DNA of 64,000 nucleotides from Euborellia annulipes (lineage: Eukaryota; Arthropoda; Insecta; Dermaptera; Anisolabididae): positions 36,271 through 100,270 of the forward strand of contig JAKCPI010004326.1 in assembly GCA_023213315.1 (NCBI GenBank). The letters run 5' to 3'. A model generated the notes under the pieces. That model was given only the letters and a program-made list of their open reading frames with translations, did no database searches and was not told where the DNA came from. Below are positions 45,390 through 57,715 of the stretch, piece by piece. The translations under genes were made by a program, and so were the position numbers. Position 1 is the stretch's first letter; every line of letters begins with the position of its first letter.

Positions 45390-46720
45390 GAATATGGGAT
45401 GTTTATATTCAGCTCTGCACTGATAAAATACCTGATAATGATGTATTTAGATAAAAAGAAAATAATTTTTTCTCCCCACATCGATAAATCCTGTCTGACA
45501 GTATCTTACTGATATGGGTTTATATTTCATTTATTTATTAATATTTAGGCGCGTTCAGCAACACAGGCTATTTGCGCCGATTATATTTCACTTTATTCTT
45601 TTTTCCTTCAGATACACTGTAAGGAAGGCATCAAAATAAAAAAAAGAATTTTGATGTCCTCTCAAAAAGTAACTATTTCTCCAAAATACAATACATTATG
45701 TATAGAGATTCTTTCTATTCCTCAAAGTATTATACAATATATTAATAAGAAAGATTAAATACTCATTTCAACTGGAATTGATTGCTAAGGACCATAACAA
45801 TATTTAAAAAAAAACTATCACATTATCTGATTGACATTGGGCGATTACAACACTAATCAAGAGTCCCAAAAAAACATGGTAGTATGTATAAAATTACCGT
45901 TAGAAAGAAATGACGTCTTATCAGCTCTAACAGAGTATTTATTTAAATAAAGGCTTTACAACTTAAATTCACTAGTTGGGAAAACTTGCAAAAAACCGAA
46001 TGATTGCTTTTTAGAATCAGTAAAATGTATAAAAGTTCTATAGCATGTTATTAAAACGCCATTTTTTACCAGTATGTTTAATTCAAATCTAATAACGAAA
46101 TATTATGAATATTTGAAGAAATAAGAAGAAAGAATAAATGCTCCTTAAGCTTCTTGTTATTATGAATATTAATAATTTGGTATTTTTTAATTCGTTCTAT
46201 ATGAATAGGAGAAACTGTATTTCTATTAGTCCGGAAACCATATCAATTAAGATCTAAGCTCAAAAATGCATTTTTTTTATTATTTTTAAAATTTAAAATA
46301 AATTTTTTTTTAATTATCAAAAAATGTTAAAAGTAATAATTAAAATTATGGTCAAAATTTGATTCTTTTTCCCGTTAAAATACTTATTATGTTATAATTT
46401 TACAAAAAATACCATATTTATACTTTTCTATTGATATAATAATTCTATAATTGGGGCTTGAGATTTTCTAACGTACCATATGTCAAAATTTATTTTATTT
46501 ATCAAAAGAAATTTTAAGTTAGGATGTGGTTTGCCAATTCTTATCCATGTGGATAGGTGTATGCTATTTTTTCATTGTCAAGAAAATAGCATGCACTTAT
46601 CATATTAAAAAAAAACCTGCGATTAACCGAGAGGCTAAAAGAAAAGAATATAAAAACTCAAGGCAGTTTATTAACAACGAAATAACTAGAATTACAGTTT
46701 GTTAACAACATAGAGAATTG
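45390..46720. other. AT-rich DNA, nothing recognised
   Basis: No gene or recognised repeat was found. 44546-45200, 46841-47283 and 47951-48299 are likewise blank. Confidence 0.55.
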
Positions 46721-46721
46721 T

Positions 46722-46840
46722 CAATGGCGGATACAAGGGGGGTAAACCCCCTTCCCCGAGATTTAAGAAAAATGTTTTTTTTGGGAATAAAATTTTATTT
46801 TTAATATAAAATTTTAAAAATTTGATTTCTATATATATCT
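46722..46840. mobile_element. hAT-like MITE 5' fragment
   Basis: CAATGGCGGATACAAGGGGG followed by CCCCGAGATTTAAG matches the CAAGGGCGGATC class. The other end is missing. Confidence 0.55.
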
Positions 46841-47283
46841 TGGTTATTTTTGGGTAGCTTGTACCGGATTTTTTAATATAATAATAGAAATAGTACTAAT
46901 TAAGTTATTATTGTAATTTTGATTGTTATTTTATTAAATACTGGTCTGATTTTTATAATTTTAATTAATTTAAATAAATTATTTTCATAGTGAAATATAA
47001 TTTTGTCAGGTTAATAGGCTACACACACTTCCTGTTCCAAGAGATAAAAATTTTCAAAAATTATTTTGACTATCAATAGATGTAGAAAAATAGGGGCAGT
47101 CTCTAAATGAATGAAAATTCCTTTTAAAAAAAATTAAAAATAAAGCTACAAAATATATTTTAATTCATAGAAGTGTAATACTTTTAAAGTTTTTAATCAA
47201 AGGGTGAAGATTTTTTAATTTTTGGGCCATATTTATAAAGTAAAAAGTAATGTTTCTATAGTAAATTATTCTACAGGCTGGAT

Positions 47284-47950
47284 GTTGAAAAATCTGGTAT
47301 GACTGGCGCACAGCACACAACTTTCTCTTACCTTCGGTAATCGAAAGTTGTGTTCTGTGCTTGTCACACCAGATTTTTCGTGTCGACATATATTTAGTTC
47401 CCGACAGTACGTACATTTGAATTATGATGTAAAATTTATAAGTATGGGAAAATATTTATATTTTGTTACCATGGCAACCATTTCTCCTCTTTTCTATGGA
47501 GTACAAGAGTAAAGTGTGCTTCAAACAATTTTGAGAGCAAAATCAGAATATACATTTGAAAGAGCATCTAAAAAATAATTGATTTTTGAATTTTAATCAA
47601 AATGGTTAGAGCGAATTTTGAGAAAATCGAAAAAAACTGAAAAAGTACATCAGTAAAGTACTAGTACTCTGGCCGATTTTGATTAAAAGCTTATTTTCAC
47701 GGTCCTAGGCGGGTGACATAACTTAAATATAAAATTTCAACCTCATAGCTCAATTCCTTCTTGCTTAAAATTGAACAGCGACAGACAGACAGACCATGTC
47801 GCGAAAACCACTTTTTTGGATTCAGGGGATTTCAAAACGTGAAGGTCCTTCAAAATCTCGACATCGAATTTTTGACATGATTTCAATACTTTCTCTCTCT
47901 CAAAATATATATATTACATATATACATAGGTAAGAGAAAGTAAAAAAAAA
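47284..47950 (-). repeat. R-family repeat, full-length copy
   Basis: The terminal hairpin (47288-47380) is followed by GTCGACATATATTTAGTTCC. All internal landmarks follow, and the outer end is GGTAAGAGAAAGTAAAAA. It is complete and in reverse orientation. Confidence 0.88.
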
Positions 47951-48299
47951 AACATGAAAATTAAATTATCCTTTTATTAATGGAACATATTTTAAAATTT
48001 GGACCCTAGAAACATTGATAATGCACTTTATGTGCAACGAAATATTTCAGTAATAAAAGGAAGATGGGGTGAGGATGTTCCATCCTTTTTAAAATCTTTG
48101 AATCCCAGTCCAAGTAAAAATATATATTTAATTTTTTGTTATTTTCTTCTTTTATCATAATTTTAATTTTATTAGTTAATTATTTACATCATGCGCTCTT
48201 TTTCTTCTTAACCGTCTCGTAGCTCCATCTTGAAAGTGAACAAATGAACTATAAAATTCCGAACGATTTAAATTCCTATTCCTAAGTATCACCTTATCA

Positions 48300-48470
48300 A
48301 AAAATCTGGTGTCGCCTGGCATACAACATTCTCTTACCTTTGGTAAGAGAAAATGGTGTTCTCTGCTTGTACATCAGATTTTTTGTGTAGACATATATTT
48401 AGTTTCTAACAGTATTATGTATTCAATTTCAAGATGTAAAATTTATATTGTGAAAAAACGGAACATTGTA
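48300..48470 (-). repeat. R hairpin with a short adjacent R segment
   Basis: The hairpin at 48300-48383 is followed by GTAGACATATATTTAGTTTC and AAGATGTAAAATTTATA. The rest of R is absent. Confidence 0.75.
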
Positions 48471-48500
48471 ATGTCCAAATCGGGATGGTGTTATAAAATG

Positions 48501-48634
48501 AAGAGTTGAGAATTCGAAGGGGTCTAAAGGACAATTTTTTGTTCGCCATTTACGTCTTTATGCATAATATACATAAAGGTTATAATAAAATACAAAAAAA
48601 TTGTTCATAGACCCCATCTAATTCTCAACTCTCT
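48501..48634. repeat. 134-bp foldback repeat
   Basis: AGAGTTGAGAATTCGAAGGG at left pairs with its imperfect complement ending AATTCTCAACTCTCT at right. The loop is AT-rich. Confidence 0.8.
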
Positions 48635-48794
48635 AAATAGTATGTATTCTTAAAAAAAAAAAACTATAAAAACGGGGCAAAATTGACATTTTTATTAAAA
48701 CGACGGCACGGTCGAGAAATATAAAAAAAACGGTACTGTCCCTATTAATATGAAAATATAGATATGCTTTAATCTAAAGTCGGACGCAATATAC

Positions 48795-49590
48795 CGTATA
48801 TACTCTAGGTGTTTAATAAGTTTTGTCGTTCGATAAGAAAAACATAGAGCCTAATTTTATGGTTTAGAACATTTTAGTAATCAATATAATCTTCCTGATA
48901 CCCCAATACACCTGTTCCAGTGATCGAATTTATCGATTCCAAATGAGAATCCGAAAGACGAAATATGCTTCTACGGCCCTACCTCTTCAATCGATGAAAA
49001 CAGTTTTCACTCATGAATTTTCTTTTTGTAGTGAGAATAGCCAGAAGTTAGAAGGAGCTAAACCTGGCGAATAAGGAGGATGTTGCAACAATTCGTAGGC
49101 TACTTTAATTCACTTATTTTCTCGATGGTTTTTTGAGCTATGTGTGGGCGCGTTATCTTGTTGAAAAATGATTTTTCCTCACAAATTTTAAAGGGTCCAG
49201 CTGGTCCAAAAGGTTACAATAATAATCCGAGTTTATTGTTTTTGCAGTTTGGAGATTTTCCACGAACAAAATTCCCAAAAAATTGATGCTAATATCTTCT
49301 TGGCCGATTTCTCAATTCTAACTAGCTTCACAGCCGAAGTACCGGGTTCACATTTCTCTCCCACTGTGCACAGAACTTAAGCCAAAATATTGCTCACATT
49401 CCCTAATGAGATGCCTAGATTAATCTCCCTCAGTTAATCAATGATCTCCCAAAACTATATCTTGTAATTTTGTACTAATTTGCTAATTCTGGAGTGGATG
49501 CACTTTTTTGGACGCCCTTCACGTGGATCGTCTTAGGGCATTATATCAATAGCATACTCACAACCACGTCCCTTCGTATAAATCTAAAAA
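48795..49590 (-). mobile_element. Tc1/mariner transposase relic
   Basis: The minus strand shows pieces of a mariner-type transposase in order. They are DDPREGRPKK (HTH linker, about 49525), KILASIFWEF (about 49290), KTINSDYYCNLLDQL (about 49220), FQQDNARPH with the second catalytic Asp (49155-49157), and HPPYSPGLAPSNFWLF. The expected third acidic residue there is Asn (49047-49049), followed by FGIDKFDHWNRCI-type C-terminal text. Frames shift between blocks and stops occur (for example TGA between the two catalytic blocks). The element is dead. The 5' end is lost near an (AAT)n tract at 49590, and the 3' end is near TACTCTAGGTGTTTAATAAG (about 48799). Confidence 0.9.
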
Positions 49591-50320
49591 AAATAATAAT
49601 AATAATAATATACCGGTACCATATAGGTCATTTCAAACATAGGACATTTCAAAATTTGGCGAACAATTTGAATTTTGTAAAAAAAGGCTAATTATGTCAA
49701 ATGTTTATTTTAAGATTATTTTTTCTAAATTAATTTGTATGATAAATTTTAATTAATCAATTATAGTACAATTTAAGCTAATTACAATAATAAAAAAAGT
49801 AATAAAATTTTCTATTGGATAACTAAACAGTTGTCAAAGATAAATTTAAAATAAGAGCAATCAACTAATACTATTTTTAAAAAAATGAGAGGTTTTTATT
49901 AGTATATATTAATCTTATCAATTTAATGAACTCTGGCAGTAATTGAACTATTTGATTCCGGCAATTATTTGAATTATTTGCAAGCAACATCTCGTGACCC
50001 AAGGGGAGCAGGTCAATTTAATAAAACATGGTCTGATGTCGACAATGATTGGCTATCATTATCGCTATCAAGTTTTTGATTACATTATAAGGAAATCCGC
50101 TGTTTTGCTTTAATGGTATATAAAGCAGAGGGTGAGGGTCCAACTATCTTTTCAAGTGTGTTGTTGATGTACTATTTTTATCTCACGTTCATACATGCCA
50201 AAATATAAAATGTGTTTCTTCGCTTTTTCTAAGAGTGGTAATAAAAGTTAATCAAGAAACAAAGACTTTAGCTATATATTAATCTTAACAATCAATCAAC
50301 TATTTAGCTAAAAAAAATTG
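49591..50320. other. AT-rich DNA, nothing recognised
   Basis: It begins with an (AAT)n tract at about 49588-49610 that bounds the mariner relic. A mixed-composition patch at 49985-50160 has no open frame of note. 50768-51509 is also blank. Confidence 0.5.
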
Positions 50321-50328
50321 CTCTTAGG

Positions 50329-50759
50329 CAGGGCCGTTTCTAGCCCTTTCGGAGAAAAAAAATTTGGCGCCCCCCCCCCCCCTCTTTTCCTTACCTAACC
50401 TGCCCTCAATCATTCTTTTATTTGAAGGTACAAAATGTACTCAATAAAAATAAGTTTGTTCGTTAAAATAAAGGAAAATAAATCAAAATGTAATGTAGAT
50501 GTACTTATAAATTAGGTAGGCCTAACTGATAATTACTTTGATGGCTGGTTTATTAAAAATTAAACTGTAAAGCAAATAAAAGTATTATTGCTGTAGTATG
50601 TTGTATTATTTGGTTTATTCGATTTTATCACTAGGTATATTGACAGTCATTTTTTGAATAACCATTTTTTCCTTCTCGAGAAGGAAAATCAGTACCGCCT
50701 CCCTGATTGCAAGTCCCGTGCAAGTTCAGATTCTGTTTCTCCCGCACGAAACTGCCTTG
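50329..50759. mobile_element. hAT-like MITE, CAGGGCCGTTTC class
   Basis: The ends CAGGGCCGTTTCT and GAAACTGCCTTG are imperfect inverted repeats. The flanks CTCTTAGG (50321-50328) and CTCTTAAG (50760-50767) match at 7 of 8. A C-run of about 13 lies near the left end. It is 431 bp. Confidence 0.78.
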
Positions 50760-51517
50760 CTCTTAAGACATACAATATATAAAAAAATAATAAAGTTGTA
50801 GGTCATATATTGAATATTAAAAAAGTATTAGGCCTACTATTAATTTTCTATATAAAATGTATATGTGAAAAAATAGACTACCATAAGAAATCGAACTTCC
50901 TTCAGTTTGAGATTAAGTTTATTTTTCCGAACTATACTACCAACAAACAAGGCCTGTGAATCCGATCACTTAGGTGCAAACTGTGGGTATTTTTCAATGA
51001 ATTGCCTAGTAGGAAATTTTATTTAGTTTGATTAAAGAAAAATTAAACAAATTTAATTTTAAACAATTATAAAGAGGTGTAGAGAAGGGAAAAGGGGCAA
51101 AAAGGGGGTTAATCCAATGGTTCTTCACAAAACAGTAATTTTTTTTATTTTCTCAAAAGAATTCTATATGATAAAATAATTTAACATTTTTTTAGAGAAG
51201 GAAAAATGACGAATGAAAACATTGGCAGGAGAAGCAAAAAATGTAAGCACTCAGATTATTATACAACCTGTTATTTATTGTCCTTGACAACGAAAACGAC
51301 AAAACAGAAATGGAGAGTTGTTCAGCAAATAAATGTACAGTGATTAGCAATATTTAGCCACACTTGTAAATTCACTCTGATAAATAGAAGAAAAGAAAAT
51401 TTTAACTAAGACTGTCAAATTTTGAAATTCAAAAAGCCCAAAATTCTGCCTCCAGATGACTTGATGGGAAACTTTCTTGGAATTCAAAGTTTATCATTTG
51501 ACAGAGACCACCACCAT

Positions 51518-51766
51518 CATAGGCGTCCGCAGGGGGGGGCAACCAGGCACTTGCCCCCCCCCCTTGGAAAATTAAAATGATACAAAAAAATGTATAAAAC
51601 AAAAAAAAAATACAAAAAAACCTTTCACAGTATACATCCACCTTGCCGCGGTGAGAAAGCTTTAAATACTAAGAGATGTATAACATTATTAATATCAAAA
51701 TACGTTTTTTTTTAACTTATCTGGAAGTGACTTGCCCCCCTGCAAAAAATCCTGCGGACGCCCTTG
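51518..51766. mobile_element. hAT-like MITE with G- and C-runs, TSD ACCACCAT
   Basis: The ends CATAGGCGTCCGCAGG and CCTGCGGACGCCCTTG are inverted. ACCACCAT flanks both sides (51510-51517 and 51767-51774). It has an outer G-run, then CACTTGCCCCCC that recurs as CTTGCCCCCC near the right end. Confidence 0.92.
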
Positions 51767-52028
51767 ACCACCATATAAGATTAACAAATTCTGAAATAGA
51801 AAAAAAAATGATCAGCCTACATGTAAAAAAAAAAGTCAAACAAACAATTAGAAACAATGGCAAATTTGAGAGAAAAAAAAATTGTCTGGAGAATTTTACA
51901 AGAGAAAAACAATGTGTGACCTCCATAAAAGAATAAATAAAAACTTTTTTCTTATTAAAATAAATATATATATATATAAATATTATTTTGTTTGTAGATG
52001 ACCGTAAGTATGATCAATTTAATTATAA

Positions 52029-52342
52029 GGACCGTCGGCCAAAAATAATACTTCTGAAATCATCCTAAGTACAATCAACAGATGTTTTGCAAATCGTTAC
52101 TTTCTCCCATCCAATATGATAAAATAGCTGAGCATTCCATTAATGAAATTTTTATAATCAAAAATTTATATAAAAATTGCATTAATGGAATGCTCAGCTA
52201 TTTTGTCATATTGGATGGGAGAAAGTAACGATTTGCAAAACATCTGTTGATTGTACTGAGGATGATTCCATATCACTGGGTTCGAAATATTTACAAATAA
52301 ACGGATAATACGCAAAAGTATTTATTTTTTGGCTGACGGTCC
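52029..52342. mobile_element. Foldback MITE, GGACCGTCGG ends, TSD TTATAA
   Basis: GGACCGTCGGCCAAAAATAA and its complement form the ends. Inner arms of about 100 bp (GATGTTTTGCAAATCGTTAC and so on) flank a short AT-rich centre near 52155. TTATAA lies on both sides. Its right end recurs alone at 36480-36540. Confidence 0.85.
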
Positions 52343-52402
52343 TTATAATTAAGATTATTTTATCATTATTTTGATAAAGACCCAAGAAATAATAAGTTTA
52401 TT

Positions 52403-52654
52403 CATGGGCGTAGCCAGGGGGAGGCAGGGGGGCCGTTGCCCCCCTGGCTGGTCCTAAAAATTAAAAAAAAAATATATATATATATTTTTCCCATTGGAAA
52501 TTTTTTTTAACACTCCAATTCACTACATTAATTTAATTTTTTTATTTTATTTAAATAAATAATTAATACTCTATGTAGATATTAATTGCAAACCCCCCTC
52601 TTCGCCCTAACGAGGAGTTGGCCTCCCCCTAACAAGAAGCTGGCTACGCCCATG
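52403..52654. mobile_element. hAT-like MITE, TSD AGTTTATT
   Basis: The ends CATGGGCGTAGCCAG and CTGGCTACGCCCATG are perfectly inverted. AGTTTATT is duplicated at 52395-52402 and 52655-52662. It is 252 bp. Confidence 0.93.
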
Positions 52655-52662
52655 AGTTTATT

Positions 52663-53599
52663 TGAAAAATTTTCCACTAGAATCATTATTTTAAAAACAT
52701 GTGAATTTCGTATCATTCATGTGAATTATTATATAATAACTATTATTAAGTTAACAAAACAATTTGAGGGAAATATTTTTAAAAAAATTTAGTAAAAAAA
52801 AATATAATTGAATTTGAATAGCTTCTACAGATCTATTTAAATAATTATAAAAATATTCTGTTATATAATGATAAGCCAGCTGGTAGAGAGCAGCTCATTT
52901 GATAAGAATGCGATATGGTAGGGTCAAATTAGTGAACCTTTAAGCTTTTCTGATGTCAATACTACTAGGAATGACTTCTATGACGTGAATAAATTAGAGT
53001 AAACTTGTAATAGGTGATAATATGGGTGGAATTAAATATTTTTGTATATTAAAAAAAAGGAAAATCTTTTTCTTAAAAGAAAAGTGATCGATTATCAATT
53101 TTTGTCTGACAACAGAGAAATGAGAACACTCATAAAAAATTATATTTTAATGTTATCTGATTAAATTGTTAATAATTAAATAAATGTTTTAATCTATTTT
53201 TTTTTTTTTTTTTAAGAAAAAACATTTATCATTGTAATTAAACTTTATGAAACCATATTCTGAAAGAATGTATGCATTTTTTAAAAACAAGGGGCAGAGA
53301 GGAAGATTCATAAGACAAGTGAAGAATTTGTAATTAGAGATAATTAGACTTACATTTTTTGTTTTTCTACATTCTCCTATGGACTTGAGACAAACAGAAC
53401 AGAATTCTTTTTTAAGGTTTATAATGTATTTGGTTCATTTCACTAGAAATATCTGTTAACTAAATTTTTAAAAAAAGATGACTTGATATAATACAAATTT
53501 CTATCTACGAAATATGTACATTAATATATCGCCTGCTGAGAATCATAGTGGAAAAAGACCTAAATTCAACAATTCGAGAAAAGGCTTTTGAAAATTTTA
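52663..53599. other. AT-rich DNA, nothing recognised
   Basis: No feature was recognised here, nor in 54289-54850, 55329-55930, 57101-57705 and 58208-58451. Confidence 0.55.
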
Positions 53600-53607
53600 T
53601 AAACATA

Positions 53608-53888
53608 CAGTAACGTATCCAGGTGGAGGAGAAGGGGGGCGCAGCCCCCCCCCCAGGGCTTCAAGCTTTTGGCGCCCTTCGAGCATCCGGCTTTCCGGCT
53701 TTTTCCCAAAATCTCCGGCTATTTTTTTTTTTTTAATTTCATAATAATATCATTTTATATCACAAATCCGGAGAAAAATTACAAAAAAAGATCGAACGAG
53801 ATTCGAATACTGAAAAAAACGTCGAACGAAAAACGGCGCCCCAGTTAGTCTTCGCCCCCTCCGCCCTCAAAGGCTAGTTACGCCGCTG
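53608..53888. mobile_element. hAT-like MITE with G/C-runs, TSD TAAACATA
   Basis: It starts CAGTAACGTATCC and ends AGTTACGCCGCTG. TAAACATA flanks both sides (53600-53607 and 53889-53896). Near the left end GGGGGGCGCAGCCCCCC forms a tight palindrome. Confidence 0.92.
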
Positions 53889-54039
53889 TAAACATATACA
53901 TTTAAAAAGCCGGGCAACAAATGAATAGATCAGAATCAATAGCAAAGAATGGAAATATCTTTTTGCCACTTTGGCATTCAAAATAGAAGACGTTTTAGCA
54001 ACGTCTGACTTTAACCACTATTATTCTAGGCATGCTATT

Positions 54040-54225
54040 AAAAAAAAATCGGCAATTTAAAGCGCATTCTGTAAATGTTTGCCAGAACATGAATACACAT
54101 CAAATGTTTTAAGTATTAATTTTAAAAATTTTACAATTAAAAATAAATTTCTTTACGAACAAAAGGTATTTTGTCGAAGTCTCGGGGGGGGGTAAGTTAC
54201 CCCCTTGACTCCCCTTGTGTCCGGC
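54040..54225. mobile_element. hAT-like MITE, 3' part only
   Basis: CATTCTGTAAATGTTTGCCA and AAATTTTACAATTAAAAATA match the interior of 33421-33717. The right end is GTGTCCGGCCTG. The left end is missing; a SINE A tail follows directly. Confidence 0.7.
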
Positions 54226-54288
54226 CTGTGAGTGTGAATGAGAAAAAGTGTGAATGTTTTAAAAAAAAAAAAAAAAAAAAAAAACGAA
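54226..54288 (+). mobile_element. SINE A tail fragment
   Basis: TGAGTGTGAATGAGAAAAAG and GTGTGAATGTTTT with a long A-run match the SINE A 3' end. The rest is absent. Confidence 0.7.
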
Positions 54289-54862
54289 AAAAAAAACTTC
54301 GAGTCTCTCCTCCACCTTCCTCCTGAAATAAGAGTATTAATTTTTATTAATATAAATTTCTTTATATAATTTAAAATTTTCTATAAGTGATGGCCATTAT
54401 TAAGTTTAAAGAATGGTTTTTATTCATTAAAAAAAAATTATTTATCATTTGATGAATACTTGTCATCTCTATCAGCTGTGGATTCATTTACGTTTTTTTT
54501 TGACTATTTTTTTCATTAGATTAGTTATGTAATTATTACTTAAGACGATGAGAGAAGATAAATATCAGAAAAATAAAATGAAATCAAAAATCTAATTAGC
54601 ATGTATTATCTATAAAATAAGTGTGTGATAAAAATTTTTAAAATCAAGATGAAATGAACAAGGGTGAGAGTCTTTGGTAGCATCAACTAGCAAAAAAATA
54701 GAAGTATTTATCCTTGGAAAAATATGAGAAGTATTTTCCTATCGCCACTTGCTTTTGAAATTGATATTGATTGCAGCCTTGGTGACAGAGACGGAGGAGG
54801 GATTAAAAAATTTTGGTAGCGTGGTTTCTACAATATTTTTATTGATAATATCCCATATCAAC

Positions 54863-55120
54863 CAAGGGCGGTCCCAGAGGGGGGGGGGTCAGGGGGTCGT
54901 GACCCCCCCCAAAATCTTTTTTTTTTTTTAACACACACTTTTTTCCCACTCACTCTCCCATTCACACAATCTTTTCGGCAACTTAGGCCATTTAAGACTT
55001 AAACAATACTCATATTTGATTAATATATATTTATTGGGGTCCAGGCCCATTTATTTATACTATAAAAAAAAAAAAAAACAGTGACCCCCCCCCCAAAATG
55101 TAAGGCTAGGACCGCCATTG
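54863..55120. mobile_element. hAT-like MITE containing a SINE A, TSD ATATCAAC
   Basis: It starts CAAGGGCGGTCC and ends GGACCGCCATTG; ATATCAAC flanks both sides (54855-54862 and 55121-55128). G-run/C-run pairs occur at both ends. A reversed SINE A occupies the middle. Confidence 0.9.
54928..55062 (-). mobile_element. SINE A nested in a MITE
   Basis: Reading right to left it has GGGCCTGGACCCCAATAAAT, then TTAAATGGCCTAAGTTGCCG, GAAAAGATTGTGTGAATGG and an A-rich tail. It is inserted inside 54863-55120. Confidence 0.85.
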
Positions 55121-55147
55121 ATATCAACCCTCTTGAAAGGCTAATTG

Positions 55148-55320
55148 CAGGGCCGGATCTAGGGAGGGGCAGTGGGTGCATGTGCCCCGGGCGGCAAATA
55201 TCAGGGGGCGGCAATTAAAAAAAGGTAAAATGATATGAATTTTGTATAGAAAATTTTAAGGAGGGGAGGCAAATTAAATTTTGCCCCCCCCCCCTAAAAA
55301 ATCTCCTAGTTCCGGTCCTG
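55148..55320. mobile_element. hAT-like MITE, TSD GCTAATTG
   Basis: The ends CAGGGCCGGATCTAG and CTAGTTCCGGTCCTG are inverted. GCTAATTG flanks both sides (55140-55147 and 55321-55328). At 173 bp it is the shortest of the group. Confidence 0.92.
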
Positions 55321-55938
55321 GCTAATTGAGTTGATTTTTGCCTAAAGTAGATCGGGGTTTGCAGTTTTTACAAATTCAAAGAGAGGGGATTATCCTCCCT
55401 CCTCCCTTTGTAAAAACTCTGTCACCCGCTATGCCACAAAAAATATAAATATTTAAGAGCCCTATATTAACGAAAGGACCTAAGACGAGAATCCAAGAAA
55501 GGATATCATCAGACCTTTGCAAGGAGCTTTTAAAAATGTCCCATATTTAGTTAGACACTATTACAGTTAATCACTAATCGTCTGCTATAAAAGATAAAAT
55601 AAAATAAGGGGAAAAAATGAAGATTGACATAGATCTGGTAAAAATTGATCATTTTGAAAAACGATTCTGAATGAAAAATATTATATAAGTTAAATCCATA
55701 ATTAAAATAAAAGAATACGGATGCCAATTTTTGACCTTAGTGTTTGTTAATGTCATTTTAATGATAATTCTATACTAATTAATCGAATTATTATCAAAAT
55801 TTTTACAGATAACTCAATTTTCGTAAAATATCTTTTTTCTTCGAAACAAATAGACAATTTATTTTAACAAACAAATGAATTTGCATAATTTGAAATTGTT
55901 TTCAATATTATTTTAAATTTAATGTTATTGTGTGTATT

Positions 55939-57092
55939 CGGGATGGGCGTTAATCAGTTACATGTATTTGAAATACAAGATACCAAATACAATATTAATT
56001 GGTATTTTGTAACTCGTTACAGAATTGGAAAGTAATTGGTATCTTGTATTTCGTTACATTTTTAGTAATTGGTATCTGAAATTGAGATACCAAATACTTT
56101 TTTTTTTTAATTTGCCGCAGTGTAAAAAGTCTTGCAGAGGGAGCTGAAATCTTTTTAATTTATTTAATATTACTGTATGTAATCGTCGTGTGGGTTCTCT
56201 GCTCCGAATCTTAGTAAAAACCAGTAACGAGAAGTCAATCAAACCGCCAAATTTTCACTCTTCGTTAAAAAACTTTTTTGCTTTCTTCTTTCAACCAGCT
56301 CTCAACGACTAAATCTTTGTTCTTCTGCCCCAGTTGAAAGATTGTTTTCATTTGCGGGTTTATTCATTCTCCATCAAGTTCCAGATTATCCGACAAAACT
56401 TTTGAAAACTTGGTTTTTTGAAACCTTTTCATATTTTTATAAATAAATTTTTTTTAGTGTCATGAATAATTTTATTGTTTTCGATTTTCCAAAGGTATTC
56501 TCCAATATAAGTTTAGCTGCCACTTTCCTAAACTAAATTTATTTAGGGTTCCAGATAGAGCCCGCACGGGCCGATTTTTTGGCCCAGACCGTCCGTGTCC
56601 TATTTTTTTTGACTTCCCCGCCCGTACCCGGCCCGTAATTTTTTACCATTCTTCAGGCCCGCCCGGAATTTTTTCAAACCCGCTCATACCCGCCCGAGAT
56701 TTAGTGAATGAATGAACGAATGTCTAGCAATTTTTAAATAATATTTCATTTGTATGCCCGTCCGCCCGAACCCGTTTATTTAGACTTGCTACCCGCCCGT
56801 ACCTGCCCGTAATTTTTTCATGGCCTCCAAGGCCCGCGGGCGGGCGGGTAACGGGCCACGGGTACCCGTCCAGGGCTCTAGTTCGAGAATTACCCCACCA
56901 AAAAGTATTTTAAAATCAAGGAAAAATTTGTTTGTAATTGGTATTTTCAATGTATTTGAAATACGTAATTGGTATCTTGTATCTCGTTACACAAACCCGT
57001 GAATAATTGGTATCTTGTATTTCGTTACAAAAATCTGAAGTAATTGGTATTTGTATCTCGTTACTCAAAATCGAGTAACTTGCCCATCCCTG
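55939..57092. mobile_element. 1.15-kb hAT-like element, TSD TGTGTATT
   Basis: The left end CGGGATGGGC (one base lost) and right end GCCCATCCCTG are inverted; TGTGTATT flanks both sides (55931-55938 and 57093-57100). Subterminal TAATTGGTATCTTGTATT-type repeats occur many times at both ends. No clear transposase remains; fragments such as 56270-56460 may derive from one (its AT-poor text includes CAACCAGCTCTCAACGAC). Another MITE is nested at 56556-56880. Confidence 0.87.
56556..56880. mobile_element. hAT-like MITE nested in a larger hAT-like element
   Basis: The ends TAGAGCCCGCACGGG and CCCGTCCAGGGCTCTA are inverted. The flanks GTTCCAGA and GTTCGAGA match at 7 of 8. The interior is rich in CCCGCCCG and GGGCGGGC. 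Confidence 0.87.
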
Positions 57093-57715
57093 TGTGTATT
57101 CTATCCTTGGATTTTTGGTTAATCAAATTATAATTAAGCAACTCTTCAATGCCTGGGGATTCAACTCTTTGGTGTCAAAAAAAAGCACAATTTCGAAAAT
57201 ATTAAATTTAATAACATATAGATTAAAAAACTTATAAATGCGTTTGTATAGAATGAGAAAAACATGCGTGGGTATGCGAAACGACTTTTTGTGACCTTTC
57301 ACAGCATTTTTAGCCGCTCTGAGAAACCAGCAATTAATAGCAGTGTACTATTCGAATATTTTTTGTTGGTTTCTATATGTAATTGAGAAGAGGAAAGGGT
57401 AAGAGATTCGTGGAATTATGTTTAATGAGTAGATAATTATTACTAGACCAAGAAACTCTTTCAAGGTTGAATATATTTTATTAGAGAATCGCATTTGGGG
57501 CGGAATTCATAGAGATTAATTCTGGAGCCTTCTAGTCTCATACATTTATAGGCGTGTGTGTGAAAAAATTACTCTATTAAAAGATTAAACATTTGTTATC
57601 TCTTGAGAGAGTATTATATTAGTTTTATTATTTTCTAATGATAAAATTCGTATAGTTTTTTTATTATACTTTCTCTAAAGAGAGGAGCAACATCCATCTA
57701 TTGATTGGGGATCCC

